From Polyodon spathula (taxonomy: Eukaryota > Chordata > Actinopteri > Acipenseriformes > Polyodontidae): DNA of 64,000 nucleotides. The position numbers were made by a program, and so were the translations under genes. The stretch covers positions 25,641,475-25,705,474 of the forward strand of contig NC_054547.1 in assembly GCF_017654505.1 (NCBI RefSeq). Reading direction: 5' to 3'. Position 1 is the stretch's first letter. Each line of letters begins with the position of its first letter. The notes under the pieces were generated by a model. That model worked only from the letters and a program-made list of their open reading frames with translations. It was not told where the DNA came from and ran no database searches. Below, piece by piece: positions 42,600 through 57,206 of the stretch.

Positions 42600-43860
42600 C
42601 TGTTAATGTTATAAAGTTAGAAATAAACACACCATGTAGTTTAAACCTTTTTAACGAGTTAGCTTGTTTATTTTTAAATTATTAACTAGAAAGGGTAGTA
42701 ATAATGTATGCTTTTGTTTTAATAACTGTAAAGAAAATATGAATATTCTGGAAAACAATAGGCAGTAGTATAATTCCAGATACTAGATTACTGGTTTGTT
42801 TTATTTTCATCATTCACTGTAATTGCTGTCAAGTGTGAAATTATATTGCCTATGAGTAATTTAAATTACTGCATTACACTTGAACTGCACATGAACCTTT
42901 GCGGCAAAGTCTGATTATTAGCATGGGTTACCAATATTACTCTGCCAGATACATCAGCAGACTACCGCAATACCATTAAAAACAACATAACGGATTTGTT
43001 ACACAGTGGTGTCATGATATTGCATTTGATTACCAGTGTATTGTTCCATTTTACCAATAGTTCATGTCATTGTAGATACCCATGTGCTACCTTTGCCCCT
43101 TAGTATAGAACCTTTGCATTGCTATTGAACATCATTTCGTAACCGTACAAGCTCACAAAAACTCTTAGTGGGAGCCAACCAGGAGACTCAATTTTTACAC
43201 ATTAATGAATCTGTTTTCCGTACCCCACTGGGATTAACTACCGTTGTATTTTATTTAGAGCATTTTACTATACAGTACCCCCAGGATTGCATCAACCTGT
43301 TTTGGATAAGCAGTTGATGCAATCCAGGGTGTTTCCTCGGTGCTGTAAAACTCTGCATGTAGGTAAATAATCTTTACAACTTGTCCATCCGCACAAAATT
43401 ATTAGTGAAGACGAGACCACAATATATATAATGAGCCCATAAACATGACTGAAGTCATCATGAAATAGCACTTTCTACAACAACGTGCCTTCAGTCCTTG
43501 TTGCAATGCCTAACCCTTGGTGGGATATCAAATTGCCTGTATGTTATTCTATAGGGATTGCTGAGGGAGCAGGGAACAATGAATACTGCTGTTGTTCACC
43601 CTTCACTGTTTCCAGCTTCAATCAAAGCAAAAGCCATGTTTCCTGTTCCAGAAATGAGGAGATTCAATTCAGGGCATTAGTAACTACAGAAAGACATTGT
43701 TAGGGATTTAATTGTATACAAAAATGAGCTGGCCTGCTTCATGCCAGATTAGGCAAAGTTTGCAAATTGCATACCTTCAATTCCCAGCGTAATTGAAAGA
43801 GGAATATTAGACTCCACTTTCATAGATGAAAGTCAACCAGTGTCGTCTGATTAAAACCAA
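42600..43860. other. Intergenic between PLEKHB2 and the OMP-1-like gene
   Basis: AT-rich. The only structure seen is the hairpin at 43284-43325. Confidence 0.4.
43284..43325. repeat. 13-bp inverted repeat (hairpin)
   Basis: GGATTGCATCAAC (43284-43296) and GTTGATGCAATCC (43313-43325) are perfect reverse complements around 16 nt. The homology extends outward by a few bases with one mismatch. It lies about 660 bp upstream of the OMP-1-like ATG. Confidence 0.7.
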
Positions 43861-43912
43861 ATTCAGGTGTGCTTCTTTCCAGTTCTCCTCCCACTGTAGG
43901 GTCCAGGGACCA

Positions 43913-43935
43913 GGGTTATAAGGGTTATAAGGGTA
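43913..43935 (+). promoter_or_regulatory. Candidate TATA-like promoter of the OMP-1-like gene
   Basis: GGGTTATAAG occurs twice in tandem, about 55-77 nt upstream of the ATG. This leaves room for a short 5'UTR in the same exon. It is a motif-only call. Confidence 0.3.
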
Positions 43936-43989
43936 GCCAGCCTGTTTTTTTTGCCTGTTTGAAGATAAGAGAAGGACAGAAGAGCCAAG

Positions 43990-44110
43990 ATGAACTATCT
44001 GAACAGGGTCTTTGTGATTACACTGTTTTTTGTCATTTTAGCCCGGGTGTCCAGTCACAATGAAACAAGTAAGTTTGGATTTTTTAAAAGGAAAAGTGTT
44101 CTACTAATAA

Positions 44111-44162
<52 letters not shown>

Positions 44163-44539
44163 ATGACATCCAGGAAGGTCAACAGATACTGTATCCTTTA
44201 TACCAATGTCCAAATTGTATATGTCTGTTGCACGTTAATATGTACAGTTGAAGCTGTCTGCTATAGAAGTGCTCTCATGAGTACATAGTGAAAAATGAGA
44301 ACACACCATAAGAGACAGGGTCAACCGTTCATTTTCTTATAAAATATGTTTTAATTCTTAAAAGATGTCATTATGCACGTCTTTAGAGTGTATTTTCAGT
44401 TTGTAGTCATCTGTGGACAGACGACACATAGACAAATAAGATGTACTGGAAAGTTGTGAAATCTGGCATTTTGTTTGTCTTTTTAAATTCAGTCTATCAG
44501 ATAGTTCGTATCTATGTTATTAGATAAGCTAGACCCTTA

Positions 44540-44615
<76 letters not shown>

Positions 44616-46176
44616 CTGTGAAAAAGTATTTGCCCCCTGTCTGATTTTCTGCATCTTTGCACATTTTTCACATTGAATTTGGTCTGATCTTTTTCTGGGT
44701 TGTAGTAGTATATAGAGAGAATCTGAGAGAAACAAAGTTTGCTACTTCTTTCATTTGTTTGGTGTGCAAGGTAATCAAACATGCAATATTCAGGTGTGAA
44801 AAAGTTATTGCCCCCCCCTAGTTATCTCAACTCAATTAAAGGGATAATTAGGGTCATCTGTTTGATTACTTTGGGCCTGATTTGGGCCAATCCTGCCCAA
44901 TATAAACCTGACTAACTTTGGCCCTTACCGTTGGGGTGAAGTTGTAAGCACACAGGTTCTAGATCAAAAAACGATCAAAAGAAATTCCTGAAGACCTCTG
45001 GAAAGAAAAAGTTCTTGATGCCTATCAGTCTGGAAAGGGTTACAAAGCCAACTCTAAGGCACTGGGGTCCACCAAACCACAGTCAGAGCCATATTGTCCA
45101 AATGGAAAAAGTTTGGGACAGTAGTGATTCTTCCCAGGAGTGGCCATCCTGCCAAAATCTCTCCAAGAGCAAGGTGTAAAATCGTCCAGGAAGTCACAAA
45201 GAACCCTAAAAAAATATGCAGGGATCTGCAGGCCTCTCTCGGCCTCGGCTAAGGTCAGTATTCATGACTCTACCATCAGAAAGACACTGGGCAAAAATGG
45301 GATTCATGGCAGAGTAGCAAGGTGGAAACCACTGCTCACTAAGAAGAACATGAATGCTCGTCTCGAGTTTGCCAAAAAGCACCTGGATGATCCTCAGGAG
45401 TTCTGCAACAATATTCTATGGACAGATGGGTCAAAATTGGAACTTTTTGGCCAAAATGGACCCTGTTATGTCTGGCAAAAACACTGCATTCCACAGTAAG
45501 AACCTCATACCAGCGGTCAAACATGGTGGGTGTAGTGTAATGATTTGGAGATGCTTTGCTGAATCAGGACCTGGACGACTTGCCATCATTGAAGGAACCA
45601 TGAATTCTGCTCTGTATCACAGAACTCTACAGGAAAATGTCAGGCCATCCATCTATGTGCTGAAGCTGAAGCGCTGCTGGGTCATGCAGTAAGACAATGA
45701 TGCTAAACACACAAGCAAGTGGTCAGAATGGTTGAAGAACAAAAAATTTTAAGTTTTGGAATGGCCTAGTCAAAGTTCAGACCTAAACACCATTAAGATG
45801 TTGTGGCAGGACCTGAAATGAGCAGTTTATGCTTGAAAACCCACAAATGTCACTGAGTTGAAGCAGTTCTGCATGAAGGAGTGGGCCAAAATTCCTCCAC
45901 TGCGCGTTGCAGCGTTGGTTGCTGTTATTGCAGCTAAAGGTGCCGTAACCAGTTTTTAAGTCTAAGGGGGCAATTACTTTTTCACACGGGGGGCATTGGG
46001 TGTTGCATAACTTTCTTTAATAGATAAATGAAATAAGTATCAAAGTTTTGTAAGTTATTTGTTCATTCAGGGTCCCTTTTATCTAATATTAAATTTTGGT
46101 TGAAGATCTGAATACATTCAGTGTCAAAAATATGCAAAAATGCAAAAAATCAGACAGGGGGCAAATACTTTTTTCA

Positions 46177-46221
<45 letters not shown>

Positions 46222-46233
46222 CTATATATTATA

Positions 46234-46264
<31 letters not shown>

Positions 46265-49200
46265 ACAATATTTATATAAAATTTTGTTGATAAAGTCACT
46301 AATTTAAATGGATATTAAAAGTGCTTGTATGTGTCTACATTGTTTTGCTCTTCCTGCTCTATCATCAGAGTGGAGCACCCGTAGTATCAACACATTTTAG
46401 GTCATGAGTGTCTTTTTAATGATCTAAATGTATGATATTTTAAAGCATGATTTTTGTAAGTTTAATTCTAGTAAATTTATATTGTCTGTAGTAATTATAC
46501 TATGTATATAATGCATGATGTTGATGGATGGACAAATGAAGAATTAAATTGGGGCATTCAGAACAGAGAACAGGAGGCACTTTTTTACACAAAGAATTGT
46601 GGGCGTCTGGAACCAACTCCCCAGTAATGTTATTGAAGCTGACACACTGGGATCCTTCAAAAAGCTGTTTGATGAGATTCTGGGATCAATAAGCTACTAA
46701 CAACCAAACAAGCAAGATAGGCTGAATGGCATCCTCTTGTTTGTAAACTTTCTTATGTTCTTAAGAGGAGGGCATTCGTTTTTTTTCCTGCCATGTAAGA
46801 TGGATTTCAAATGTTCTTTTAAGATACAATTCTGGTGAAAGTCTAATAAAGAGGGTTATTCCTGTACTTAATTGATCCAGTAAAACTTAGCTGATGAAAA
46901 CAATAATTTAACACCAATATACAGAAAATAACTGTGAGGTACTATTTAAACCTGTGATGAAAATATTGGGGTTGTTAAGATTGCTACTGTACATCATGGT
47001 GAGAGATAAGTATGAATATGAGTTAATTTATATTGGGTTCTATTAGGAAAGACTGATCAACTCCAAGAACAGTGGTAGCTTTGAGGACTACACTGAAAAG
47101 AGAACTGATAAACCAGTGCTGAAGAGAACCTAACTGCATGTTTTTGAGTTGCATTCGTTTTTGTTCAGCAGAGTGATCTCTATTGTAATATTTCAGCTAA
47201 GATGAAGACTCCAATTTATTAAAATGACTGTAAATATCATAACATTACAGTATTAAAAATAGCACACAAATTATGTTTTTTTTTTTTTTTTTTTAATTGA
47301 TCATTAATCTCCTGCTGGTCAGTTGTAGGTAGACCTGATTGAGTATGAAGTTATGGGCTCAAATGTGACGCAGCAGACTGATGCAGTTAATGGGCTAAAA
47401 TTTTGCTTACCTTGCATGTTCATACAGTGCATGCTATGATCTAATCATTAATTGCCCTGTCTATTTAGTAGAGATAAAGTTCGTATACACTTGAAGCACT
47501 CCTATGAATTCAGTTTGTAGGGACAAACATTGTTTACAGAGTTCCTGAGTGGGAGAGCTAGAATTTTGCTGATCTAACTGCAAAATAAGGTCAGTTAGTT
47601 TTGAAATCTGCCCTGTTCGAAGCCTGTTGAGTTGAGCACAGTACTAAATTACTTGTCTGCATAAATACACCTTTAGGGTTTCCCATAAAGTGGCTCAGGA
47701 CATTCCAGGAGTTAGGTTGGTGTCCAGAAATAGGTTTATATGGGAAGAAATAAAATGGACAAAGTTTTAATCAGCTAGTAAGAGGCGTCTTCAAAGATGA
47801 TGCAGTGCCGTCTGCCTGGGAAAATCAAGCTCCAAACCCAGAGATGCATGTCTGATACGACTCTACTGTGATAAGTACAAGAGCGGACAGTGGGAAGCAA
47901 TTTTTTGTCCACAAAAAAAATAGTCAATTCGGGAATACGTTTGATGGACAGGTGAAAAAAAAAGAGTATTGTTGAGCAGTTTGAAAAAGAAAGCCCATGG
48001 ATCAGAGGCCCCAAATGTGTCAAGAAAAGAACGAATAAATGTTTTTGAGGATCTTAGAAGGCCACCTTATACTCCATTTCAGCACTGATACTGGAATACA
48101 ATGTCAGAGACCAGAAAAAATACCTTGTGCCCAAAATATCAAAATTTTATTGTCCCAACCTAGAAACTAAGCCTCATCTGGGGTCCTCAGAAAATAACAG
48201 GGGCCTTTCCAAAGTCATTTTATATGCGAAATTAACATTTATATATTTATATTTACATCTTAAAACTGATATATAATACACCCAGATATGATTGTGATAA
48301 TGCCAACTGATATGTCTTTGTATGAGATGGAAATTATGTCACATTCTATACTGTTTAATTATTCAAATGTACTACATATTATACAAAATATAACATAGGA
48401 TGCTGGGAAAGACGTAAGGTGATTTATTAGGTTTCAAAATACTGGCAGTGGTAATCAATAAACTCTTTTATCCCAATTTAATTATAGTCTTTTAAAATTA
48501 AGATGCAATTACTTTAATCACCTTCAATTTGTGGTTAGAATTGTTTTTATTTTAATAAAAGCATATCTCCCCTTGTCTTGCTTTTCACACATATTGATAC
48601 TGATGTTAATAAAGTTAGACCCAGATATATTCTCATAAAAGTGGGAATACACACAAGTAAATGTAATGTGTTTGCAATACTGGAATAAACATTCTGTCCA
48701 AAAACACTGTATTTTAATCCTTTATAAAAGTTTACCACCTCATTTTGCACGGTCATTTTGAAGTGTTCCCATACTTTCCTATTGTTATACAATGCATTCA
48801 CCGTAATTTACAATGCTATGCAATGTTGTTTTTTTTAATGCTTTACCATACCTGTATGGGCTTTGTAATGCTAACCTATGCTTTACCATGCATTCACTTT
48901 ACACTTTTCTATGTTTCTACTGTGGTAAACCTTTACAGTGTGTTTGGTCCCCTAGCAAATATATTGTATTTGTAACTGTCTTCCTGTGTTCCTGTTGTTT
49001 AGTCACATGGTGTGTGCTGTCAGATGCAGAGGAGCAGAAATGTCTGGATTTCGCTGTGCATTCCTCAGGGAAGAACCTTCATGGCAAGCTTCACTGTATC
49101 AAAGCATATAACAGTATAGACTGCATGGAGAAAATAAAGGTAAAGATTTTAAAAAATGAAAACATATACTAATTAGACCTGAAGACTACAGTACTTTTCT

Positions 49201-52200
49201 TTTCTTCTTGCCTTTTAGTGTAACCTCTAATTTGGTGATATCAAGTCTAGGCAACAGCAGATGATCAAGCGTCATTTGGTTACACTTTACATTAGGTGTA
49301 TTGATATTGTGTACATCATTGCCCAGGTTTCGTAGCAATTACATTGTAAATGCAAAGCTACAAATCTCTTTCAGAATGGCACAGCTGATGCAGCTACCAT
49401 GTCAGCAGATGATATTTACACTGCAGGTTGGTGTTATGGACTGGAACTTGCTGCTGGGGAATCCTATAATGCAATAGGTGAGTACCACACTGTACAATAC
49501 TGTGTCACATGTTCCGCTTTTTCGGTTTTTATCTTTTAAAAAAATTCTGTTTAAAGTTTTTTAATTGAAACATCGGTAAAAATAGGGGCAACAAATCTAA
49601 AAAAAACCAAAATAAATAAATAAATAAATAAAAAGACCACTTTATATGGAATATGATGAGGAGCAGTTCTGGTTTATGATTAGGTTTAATGTCCCTGGCA
49701 TGCATGATGAAGCACAATCTGTGCAAGTGAAAGCCACAGTTTCCCGAGTTAGCTGGTACTTTGCGAATGTTTGGGCAATGTTTGACAGAAATAGTTTCTA
49801 CAGAAGGTATGAACATGACATCAGCACAAAACAAGCCAGGTTTATTCACCTTCAAATCATAAAAGAAAATTGACAACTAAAGCATCACCATTTTCTGTCA
49901 AATATTTACGATTAAGACTGTTGCCGTTAGGCAGTGTTTTACTACAGATAGTACTGTCGTACGAAGTCATCGATACATATCTTTGCAATAAACAGTGGCT
50001 GTCCAACAAAGAACAGCGCTCTGACAAACTCATTAACACAATCATTCTGCGCTCTCTTTTTATTAAAGCGCGTGTAAAAGCAGCATAAATGGATTGCTTA
50101 TCTCTCAGTTCACTTTCTTGTTTTAGTTTAATGTGTCGCTTATTTTTCAGTATGTGCTTTTATTGTCAGTGCAAACATGTACCTCAATGCAGTCGTATTT
50201 GCAGTGCTATGCATCCTCTACCTCATCTGACTCATTTCTACTATTTTTGCTTTTTGTATACTTCGAAACATCTGTTTTCTTTTGAATATTCATAAACTGA
50301 TTTAAGTTTTCTCTCCATTGCTCATTCACTTAATATAATATTTTCGTGTCAGTATCTCAATTTAGTTTTTTATCAAGCTAGTAGTTATTACGGCCAGCAA
50401 ATGCCACAATAAACTTTGATTGGCCAACAATCAGGTGATATTCAAAACAACACACCTGAGACCTATAAATAGATCTACACTGAACAAAAATATAAACACA
50501 ACATGCAACAATTTCAAAGATTTTACTGAGTTACAGTTAATATAAGGAAATCAGTCAATTGAAATAAATTCATTAGGACCTAATCTATGGATTTCACATG
50601 ACTGGGAATACAGATATGCATCTGTTGGTCACAGATACCTTAAAAAAAAAGGTAGGGGCGTGGATCAGAAAAGTCAGTCAGTAGTCAATATCTCCTGTGA
50701 CCATCATTTGCCTCATGCAGCGCGACACATCTCCTTCACATAGAGTTGATCAGGCTGTTGATTGTGACCTGTGGAATGTTGTCCCACTCCTCCTCAATGG
50801 GTGTATGAAGTTGCTGGATATTGGCGGGAACTGGAACACGCTGTCATACACGTCGATCCAGAGCATCCCAAACATGCTCAATGGGTGACATGTCTGGTGA
50901 GAACAGGAACATTTTCAGCTTCCAGGAATTGTGTACAGGTCCTTGCGACATGGGGGCGTGCATTATCATGCTGAAATGTGAGATGATGGCAGTGGATGAA
51001 TGGCACGACAATGGGCCTCAGGATCTCCTCACGGTATCTCTGTGCTTTCAAATTGCCATCGATAAAATGCAATTGCATTGTTGTCCGTAGCTTATGCCTG
51101 CCCATACCATAACCCCACCGCCACCATGGGGCACTCTGTTCAGAACACTGACATCAGCAAACCGCTCTCCCACACAACGTCATACACGCTGTCTGCCATT
51201 TGTTCCCGGTACAGTGGAAACCGGGATTCATCCGTGAAAAGCACACTTCTCCAGCGTGCCAGTAGCCATCGAAGGTGAGCATTTGCCCATTTAAGTCGGT
51301 TACGATGCCGAACTGGTCAGGTCAAGACCCTGGTGAGGATGATGAGCACGCAGATGAGTTTCCCTGAGATGGTTTCTGACAGTTTGTGCAGAAATTCTTT
51401 GGTTGTGCAAACCCACAGTTTCATCAGCTGTCCGAGTGGCTGGTCTCAGACGATCCTTCAGGTGAAGAAGCTGGATGTGGAGGTTTCCTTGGCTGGTGTG
51501 GTTACACGTGGTCTGCGGTTGTGAGGCCAGTTGGACATACTGCCAAATTCTCTAAAACAACATTGTAGGTGGCTTATGGTAGAGAAATTAACATTCAATT
51601 TTCTGGCAACAGCTCTGGTGAACATTCCTGCAGTCAGCATGCCAATTGCACACTCCCTCAAAACTTGAGACATCTGTGGCATTGTGTTGTGTGACAAAAC
51701 TACACATTTTAGAGTGGCTTTTTATTGTCCCCAGCACAAGGTGCACCTGTGTAATTATCATGCTGCTTAATCAGCTTCTTAATATGCCACACCTGTCAGG
51801 TAGTTGGATTATCTTGGCAAAGGAGAAATGCTCACTAACAGGGATGTAAACAAATGTGTGCACAAAATTTGAGAGAAATAAGCTTTTTGTGCATATGGAA
51901 AATTTCTGGGATCTTTTATTTCAGCTCATGAAACATAGGACCAACACTTTACATGTTGCGTTTATATTTTTGTTCAATGTAATAACCTTATAAGACTAAT
52001 AAGATTGGATAGCTTTGTCTGGCGGATGATTTTCTTTTTCAAATGGCCATCTAATGATATCAATTTTCCTGTGAAATGCAGACATTTAAAAGCTGTATTG
52101 ATATTGATTGCAATGCAAACAGGGAAATTGAAATCAGGAAAAGAAAAGTACATTTTAACAATGTAATGATGCAATTACTGACTAATGTAAAAGGGAGTAT

Positions 52201-55200
52201 AACATTAACATACTGTAAAAGTTTCTCCTTGCATTGGCAACATATTGCAGTCGTTTTACACTAAGTTATGTTTTGTACAGTATCATTGTACAACCTGCAC
52301 ATTGTAAGCCCTACCGTATGGTTCCTTTTCTTTCAGATGGCATAAGCTATTATGTCGTTGCTTTGGCAAGGAAGTCATCCAGTGACATTTCCATGCTGGA
52401 GATGCATGAAAGGAGTTCCTGCCACCCAGGAATCCAAACCACAGTTGGCTGGACAGTGCCTATTGGATTTCTGATGAACACATCGCAGATCAGTGTGGAT
52501 GAACAGTGCAATTTCCCAAAGGGTATCCACATCAAGCAACCTTCATGCAGTCCTGCCCCCTGATGTCAGCTATCCTTTAAGACATTTTGCTATGTTTTTT
52601 GGTTACCCTTTTAAAGGTTTACTGCAGTAAATGTGGTAAAAGCATAGCAAAGTGAAAGCATAGTAAAAGCTTGGTTAACCACATGTAATTACCTGGCATC
52701 TCAGCCGATTTAATTGAATGGAGAGGCAAAGACTTGATGTGAACCTCAAACCTTGTAAAGAATCTCCTCCTAGCAGCTGATTAGCTAATGATACTGATGT
52801 CAGTATACAACACATACTTGCCTTTGGATGACAGAGAGTGCTCTTTAGTTGAATGGTAAGACGTTCATCTTTAAACCATATGGTTTTGAGGTTTGCATCC
52901 AAGCCTTGCCTTTCCATTCAGTTTAATGGACCGAGATGCTAATTCATTACAACCTCACAGTTCCATGGTAAATGTTACCATTCCACTAAACAACAAGATC
53001 TGTAGTCGAGAGGTACAGTAAGTATATGTGTTATGCTGATGTCGGTATTATTAACCCACGAGCCGCTAGAAGGAGATCCATGAAATGGAAACGCAGAGTA
53101 TGTGCAGAGTATGGGAAAGGGTAAATGTAAAATTACTGTGCAAATTTACCAGGGTAAATCTAAGCAAACAATATACTGAACCCGGGAGGTGAGGCAAGAC
53201 TAACTAGTCTCTGTTCAGTAGATGTTGCTAAAGGGCGATGAAGTGAAATATCCCCATCTGATTTTCATATCTACCTTCAATCTGAGAACCAATAATATAC
53301 TTAAATAAATGTGTTTTTGAAATCCTGGACCACTGATTATACCCACTAGCACAGATACCCACATCAATTAAAACTAGTACATTTCCTCTCTTTTACTAAC
53401 GGTTCAGCCTGTATAAAATCCCAAGTACTCTGCTATTTTGATCCCAAGAGGAATTTTGTTAAATGACAGGGACAGGAATTTGCTTCAAAAGGATTAAAAA
53501 AGAAATAAAGATTAAGGTGCAACTGAATAAAGAGAGGAGCTTAACCTCGCAACAAGAGATGAAAAGAAACCATGAATAAGCAGCTTATTAAAACAGAAAA
53601 AAAACAGTTCAGAAGCCACTATTATCCCTGGCGACTCCAACTTTGACTGTCTATAGACCCCATTGTACAACTGCTGAAATACCACTTTGCTTCAGTTTCT
53701 ACTGCTGGCCACGAAATGAGTCTCTTCCGAAAGGATTCAAACCCTCACACAAAGGATCTGGGTACATAAGATGGAGTATTTTCAAACACATTAATCATTT
53801 AACATATTTTTCAGTTTAGTGTTGTTTCATAATTTATACTTAAGCAACCATTTACTGAGGAATTTTCAATTTGTTTACAGTGTAATGTTAGCTAGATATT
53901 CAAATTGGACAACATGTATCCATCCATCATTGGTGAATCAAATATGTCATCAGGGATATTTGTGAGAAAGCATATAGAGCGCCATCTTGTCACCAAGAAT
54001 GGTTTTACTATGTGAAGTAAGTTGTGAGGATCAACAATTCTTGTCTTGAATATATAGCTGTCATAGATGTATGTGAAAGAAAGGTAATGAGGGCTTGCCC
54101 AACCTTCCTCCTTGTTTTTCAGCTGTTGGGGATTTCTTTGGCTACAGCTGTATTCCGGGAGTGAAGGACCCAGAGTACGACCCCAAAGGAAACAACCCTA
54201 AAAACCTGTGTGAGGCCTGTATCGGAGATGATAATGACGGGAACATCTGTGCCAACGACCCCTCCGAGCGCCACTTTGGGGAGGTGGGGGCACTTAGGTA
54301 ACCCCAGTATTCTAATATCTTTTTTGGTCTTACCTCTCTTGATTAAAAACTCTTCCTTTGCTTTGTTTCTTGCTAAGATTTTCACTTATATACCTCATTG
54401 CAAACAAGCATCTCTGTTTGCAAGCCATTCTTTCAGGGAGTGTTGCATTTCCTTATTCATTTTACCTGGATAGTGAATTCACCCCCACCTCTTCAATGCT
54501 GCCTCTCCTATTTTAATCTACCAACTCTTTCCCCCACCAACTGACATGTTTTTAGTCAGTAATTTTCACCCTGAAGACACTACTTAGGTGAAACGACATG
54601 GGAAGTGAACCAGTAGGCCTTCTTTACAGCATTAAAACGGAACACTTTTTTAAAGCTAGTGTGGTGCCAAATGTTACGTTTTAAATGGAAATGCAGTACA
54701 TATTGGCTAAGCGTTTCTTTCAAAACTGCACATTGAAGACCTATATAGTGAATGAAAGAACATGACAGGTAAGATTTATGGAATTATTTTGTTAGCGACT
54801 CCCACAGTAGAAACACCACCTCATTGATAAAGTACCGTTGTTGTAAAACAAATGCATTCTCTGGATTCAATACATCCATTTCTTTATCACAGAAAACGTT
54901 AGTGATTTTCTTGACCTGGGGATGAAAGGAACTAAAGTTTAACACAGTTTCTGTCTCGTAAATCACAGTACCCTTAGGACATTCTTTATAATGCCATAAT
55001 TTTAAAAATTATATTTAAGGATATTAGGGAACTTTACATTTACTAGACTTTATTTAACCTTCACAAAGGCATATCACCAGCCAGGGTATGAATCCTACTT
55101 CAACCACATGAGCCACGCATCAAGAGAGGCACACTCTCATTTGCTGAGTCTCATACAGTGCATTAGAAAGAAAATCAATACTACATTAAGCATACTGACT

Positions 55201-57142
55201 AAACAAGTACATTGGGATGTAGAACACGTTTGTAATCTCTTGGCAGAAAGCTAATGAATACAAACATTAAAGTACAATAATCCATTTGTTCCAGCTACTT
55301 TACCCCGTTTTTACTTGGCACCTGTTTTCTGTTTGTCCTGAAAAATGCTAAGATTTTTTGTGCCTTTAGAAATATTTCCCAAATCTACACTGAAAACAAT
55401 TCCTCATACATTTGTTCATCACAGCTGAAGCAAACACATCATTAAAAAATGATAAACGGTATAAATTAAGTACCCCTTGTTCTCTATCTGTCAGAAACTA
55501 CAATCCCTTATTTTGAAAGTATTTATAGAAACGTACTACTTGCTACTGTGAAACAACACTGCTGTTCTAGTTATATACTTCAAAAACCAATCTCTGCTTG
55601 AATTTTTGTAAGTTTTGTAATCATCTTTTGCAGTAGATAAGTAGCATGTCATAATAAAATAGTATAAGTAGTACTTAAAGTTGTAAAACAAAGGCTTAAA
55701 AATATTTCTAATCTTTGTCTCAGAAGCACATGTATCCTACTACAGGTTATCTCCATTATAACAGACTCCAAGGGACAATGCCAATCGATACTTTATAAAC
55801 GAAGCATGTTGTAAACACAATTCCAATTGCTGTATGTACAGTAACTGCGAACATAAGTATCTTAAATATTTGCTCTCTGTTGACATGTCATACATGTTTT
55901 CCCTGTCAAATACATAAATACCTGTAAATATCAACAATACAAGAAAGCTTAACTGCCAAAGAACAGAGGTTTTTTTTTTTTTTTTTACAAAACATGCCCA
56001 TGTGGGCTGTACAATGTAATGAGTAGTACCATTTTACGAATTTATATTTTCGCTAAATGTAACTAAAATTGTATACGTTTAAACTGTACAATGACTGTGC
56101 CAACAAAAACGCAGAAGAATAAAAGTAAACAGCAACTGTTTTCCTGCCTGACGTCACAAATGCCACCGTGACAGTCACTTACTGTCCCGTGTTGTGCCAA
56201 ATAGGGTCACAGGACGAATAGTGTCTTATTTGTAGTCATGTATGCACAGTCATATATGCACAGTCATGCAAATTCATCTGCGCATTCCTAGAACATTTTT
56301 TCTCCGATTTTGCAAAAAACTGTCACCTTTCATTTTCAATCAGTACATGACAATAGACCATTTTTTTTTTATATCTGAGGGTAAATACCGTAATAATTTT
56401 TGCAAAAATCAACAAAGACAGTCCTTGTTTTAGTCCTGAGTTGTTAGTTTGTTAGAGCAAAGTAATCTCACTTGGCAGAATGCTAGAATTCTAGGAGCTC
56501 ACTGACTGTCTTTCCTTAAGACAAATTAGAAACAAATGTACACAAGCTATTAGAAGCGCTAAAGTGAATTATTATAACCTTCAATTTTCTAATCTTAATA
56601 ACAACCCTAAGAAATTTTGGAATTCAGTTAGTACATTGGAGAATAAGTCCCTTTCCTCTCATTTACCTGTTTCAATCATTTATGATACTGCAGTTGTAAC
56701 AGTCAAACAGCGCATGGTTGATTCATTTAATGATAACTTTATTAAAGCTGGACATGTCTTTGACAGGTCTTCTCATAATAATTTTGCTAGTTCTGATTCA
56801 GATGAGGATTTGATTCGAGTCTTGAATCCTTGTACCTTCTCACTGCAGCTAGTTACTGAATTGGAAGTTCTAGATGAGTTATGCAAAAGTCACCTTACAA
56901 AGTCTACGGTATCTGATGGATCTGATCTGATTAGCCGCTCATTTATTATCTTCACCTTTGACTCATTTATTTAACCTTCCTTTAAAACAGCAGAAATCCC
57001 ATTAGATTGGAAGTCTTCCCTTGTCACACCTCTCTTTAAGGGAGGTGAAGGGACAGATCCTAATTGATATAGGCCTATATCTATTTTGCCTTATCTTTCT
57101 AAGATCATGGAATCAGTTGTGAATAAGCATAACACAGACGCA

Positions 57143-57206
<64 letters not shown>

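Noticed and set aside
42163..42630. 155-codon minus-strand frame with repeated NYPDPFKH units
   Set aside because: It is created by the stop-free 36-bp minisatellite, with equivalent open frames in other phases and on the other strand. There is no unique domain or splice context.
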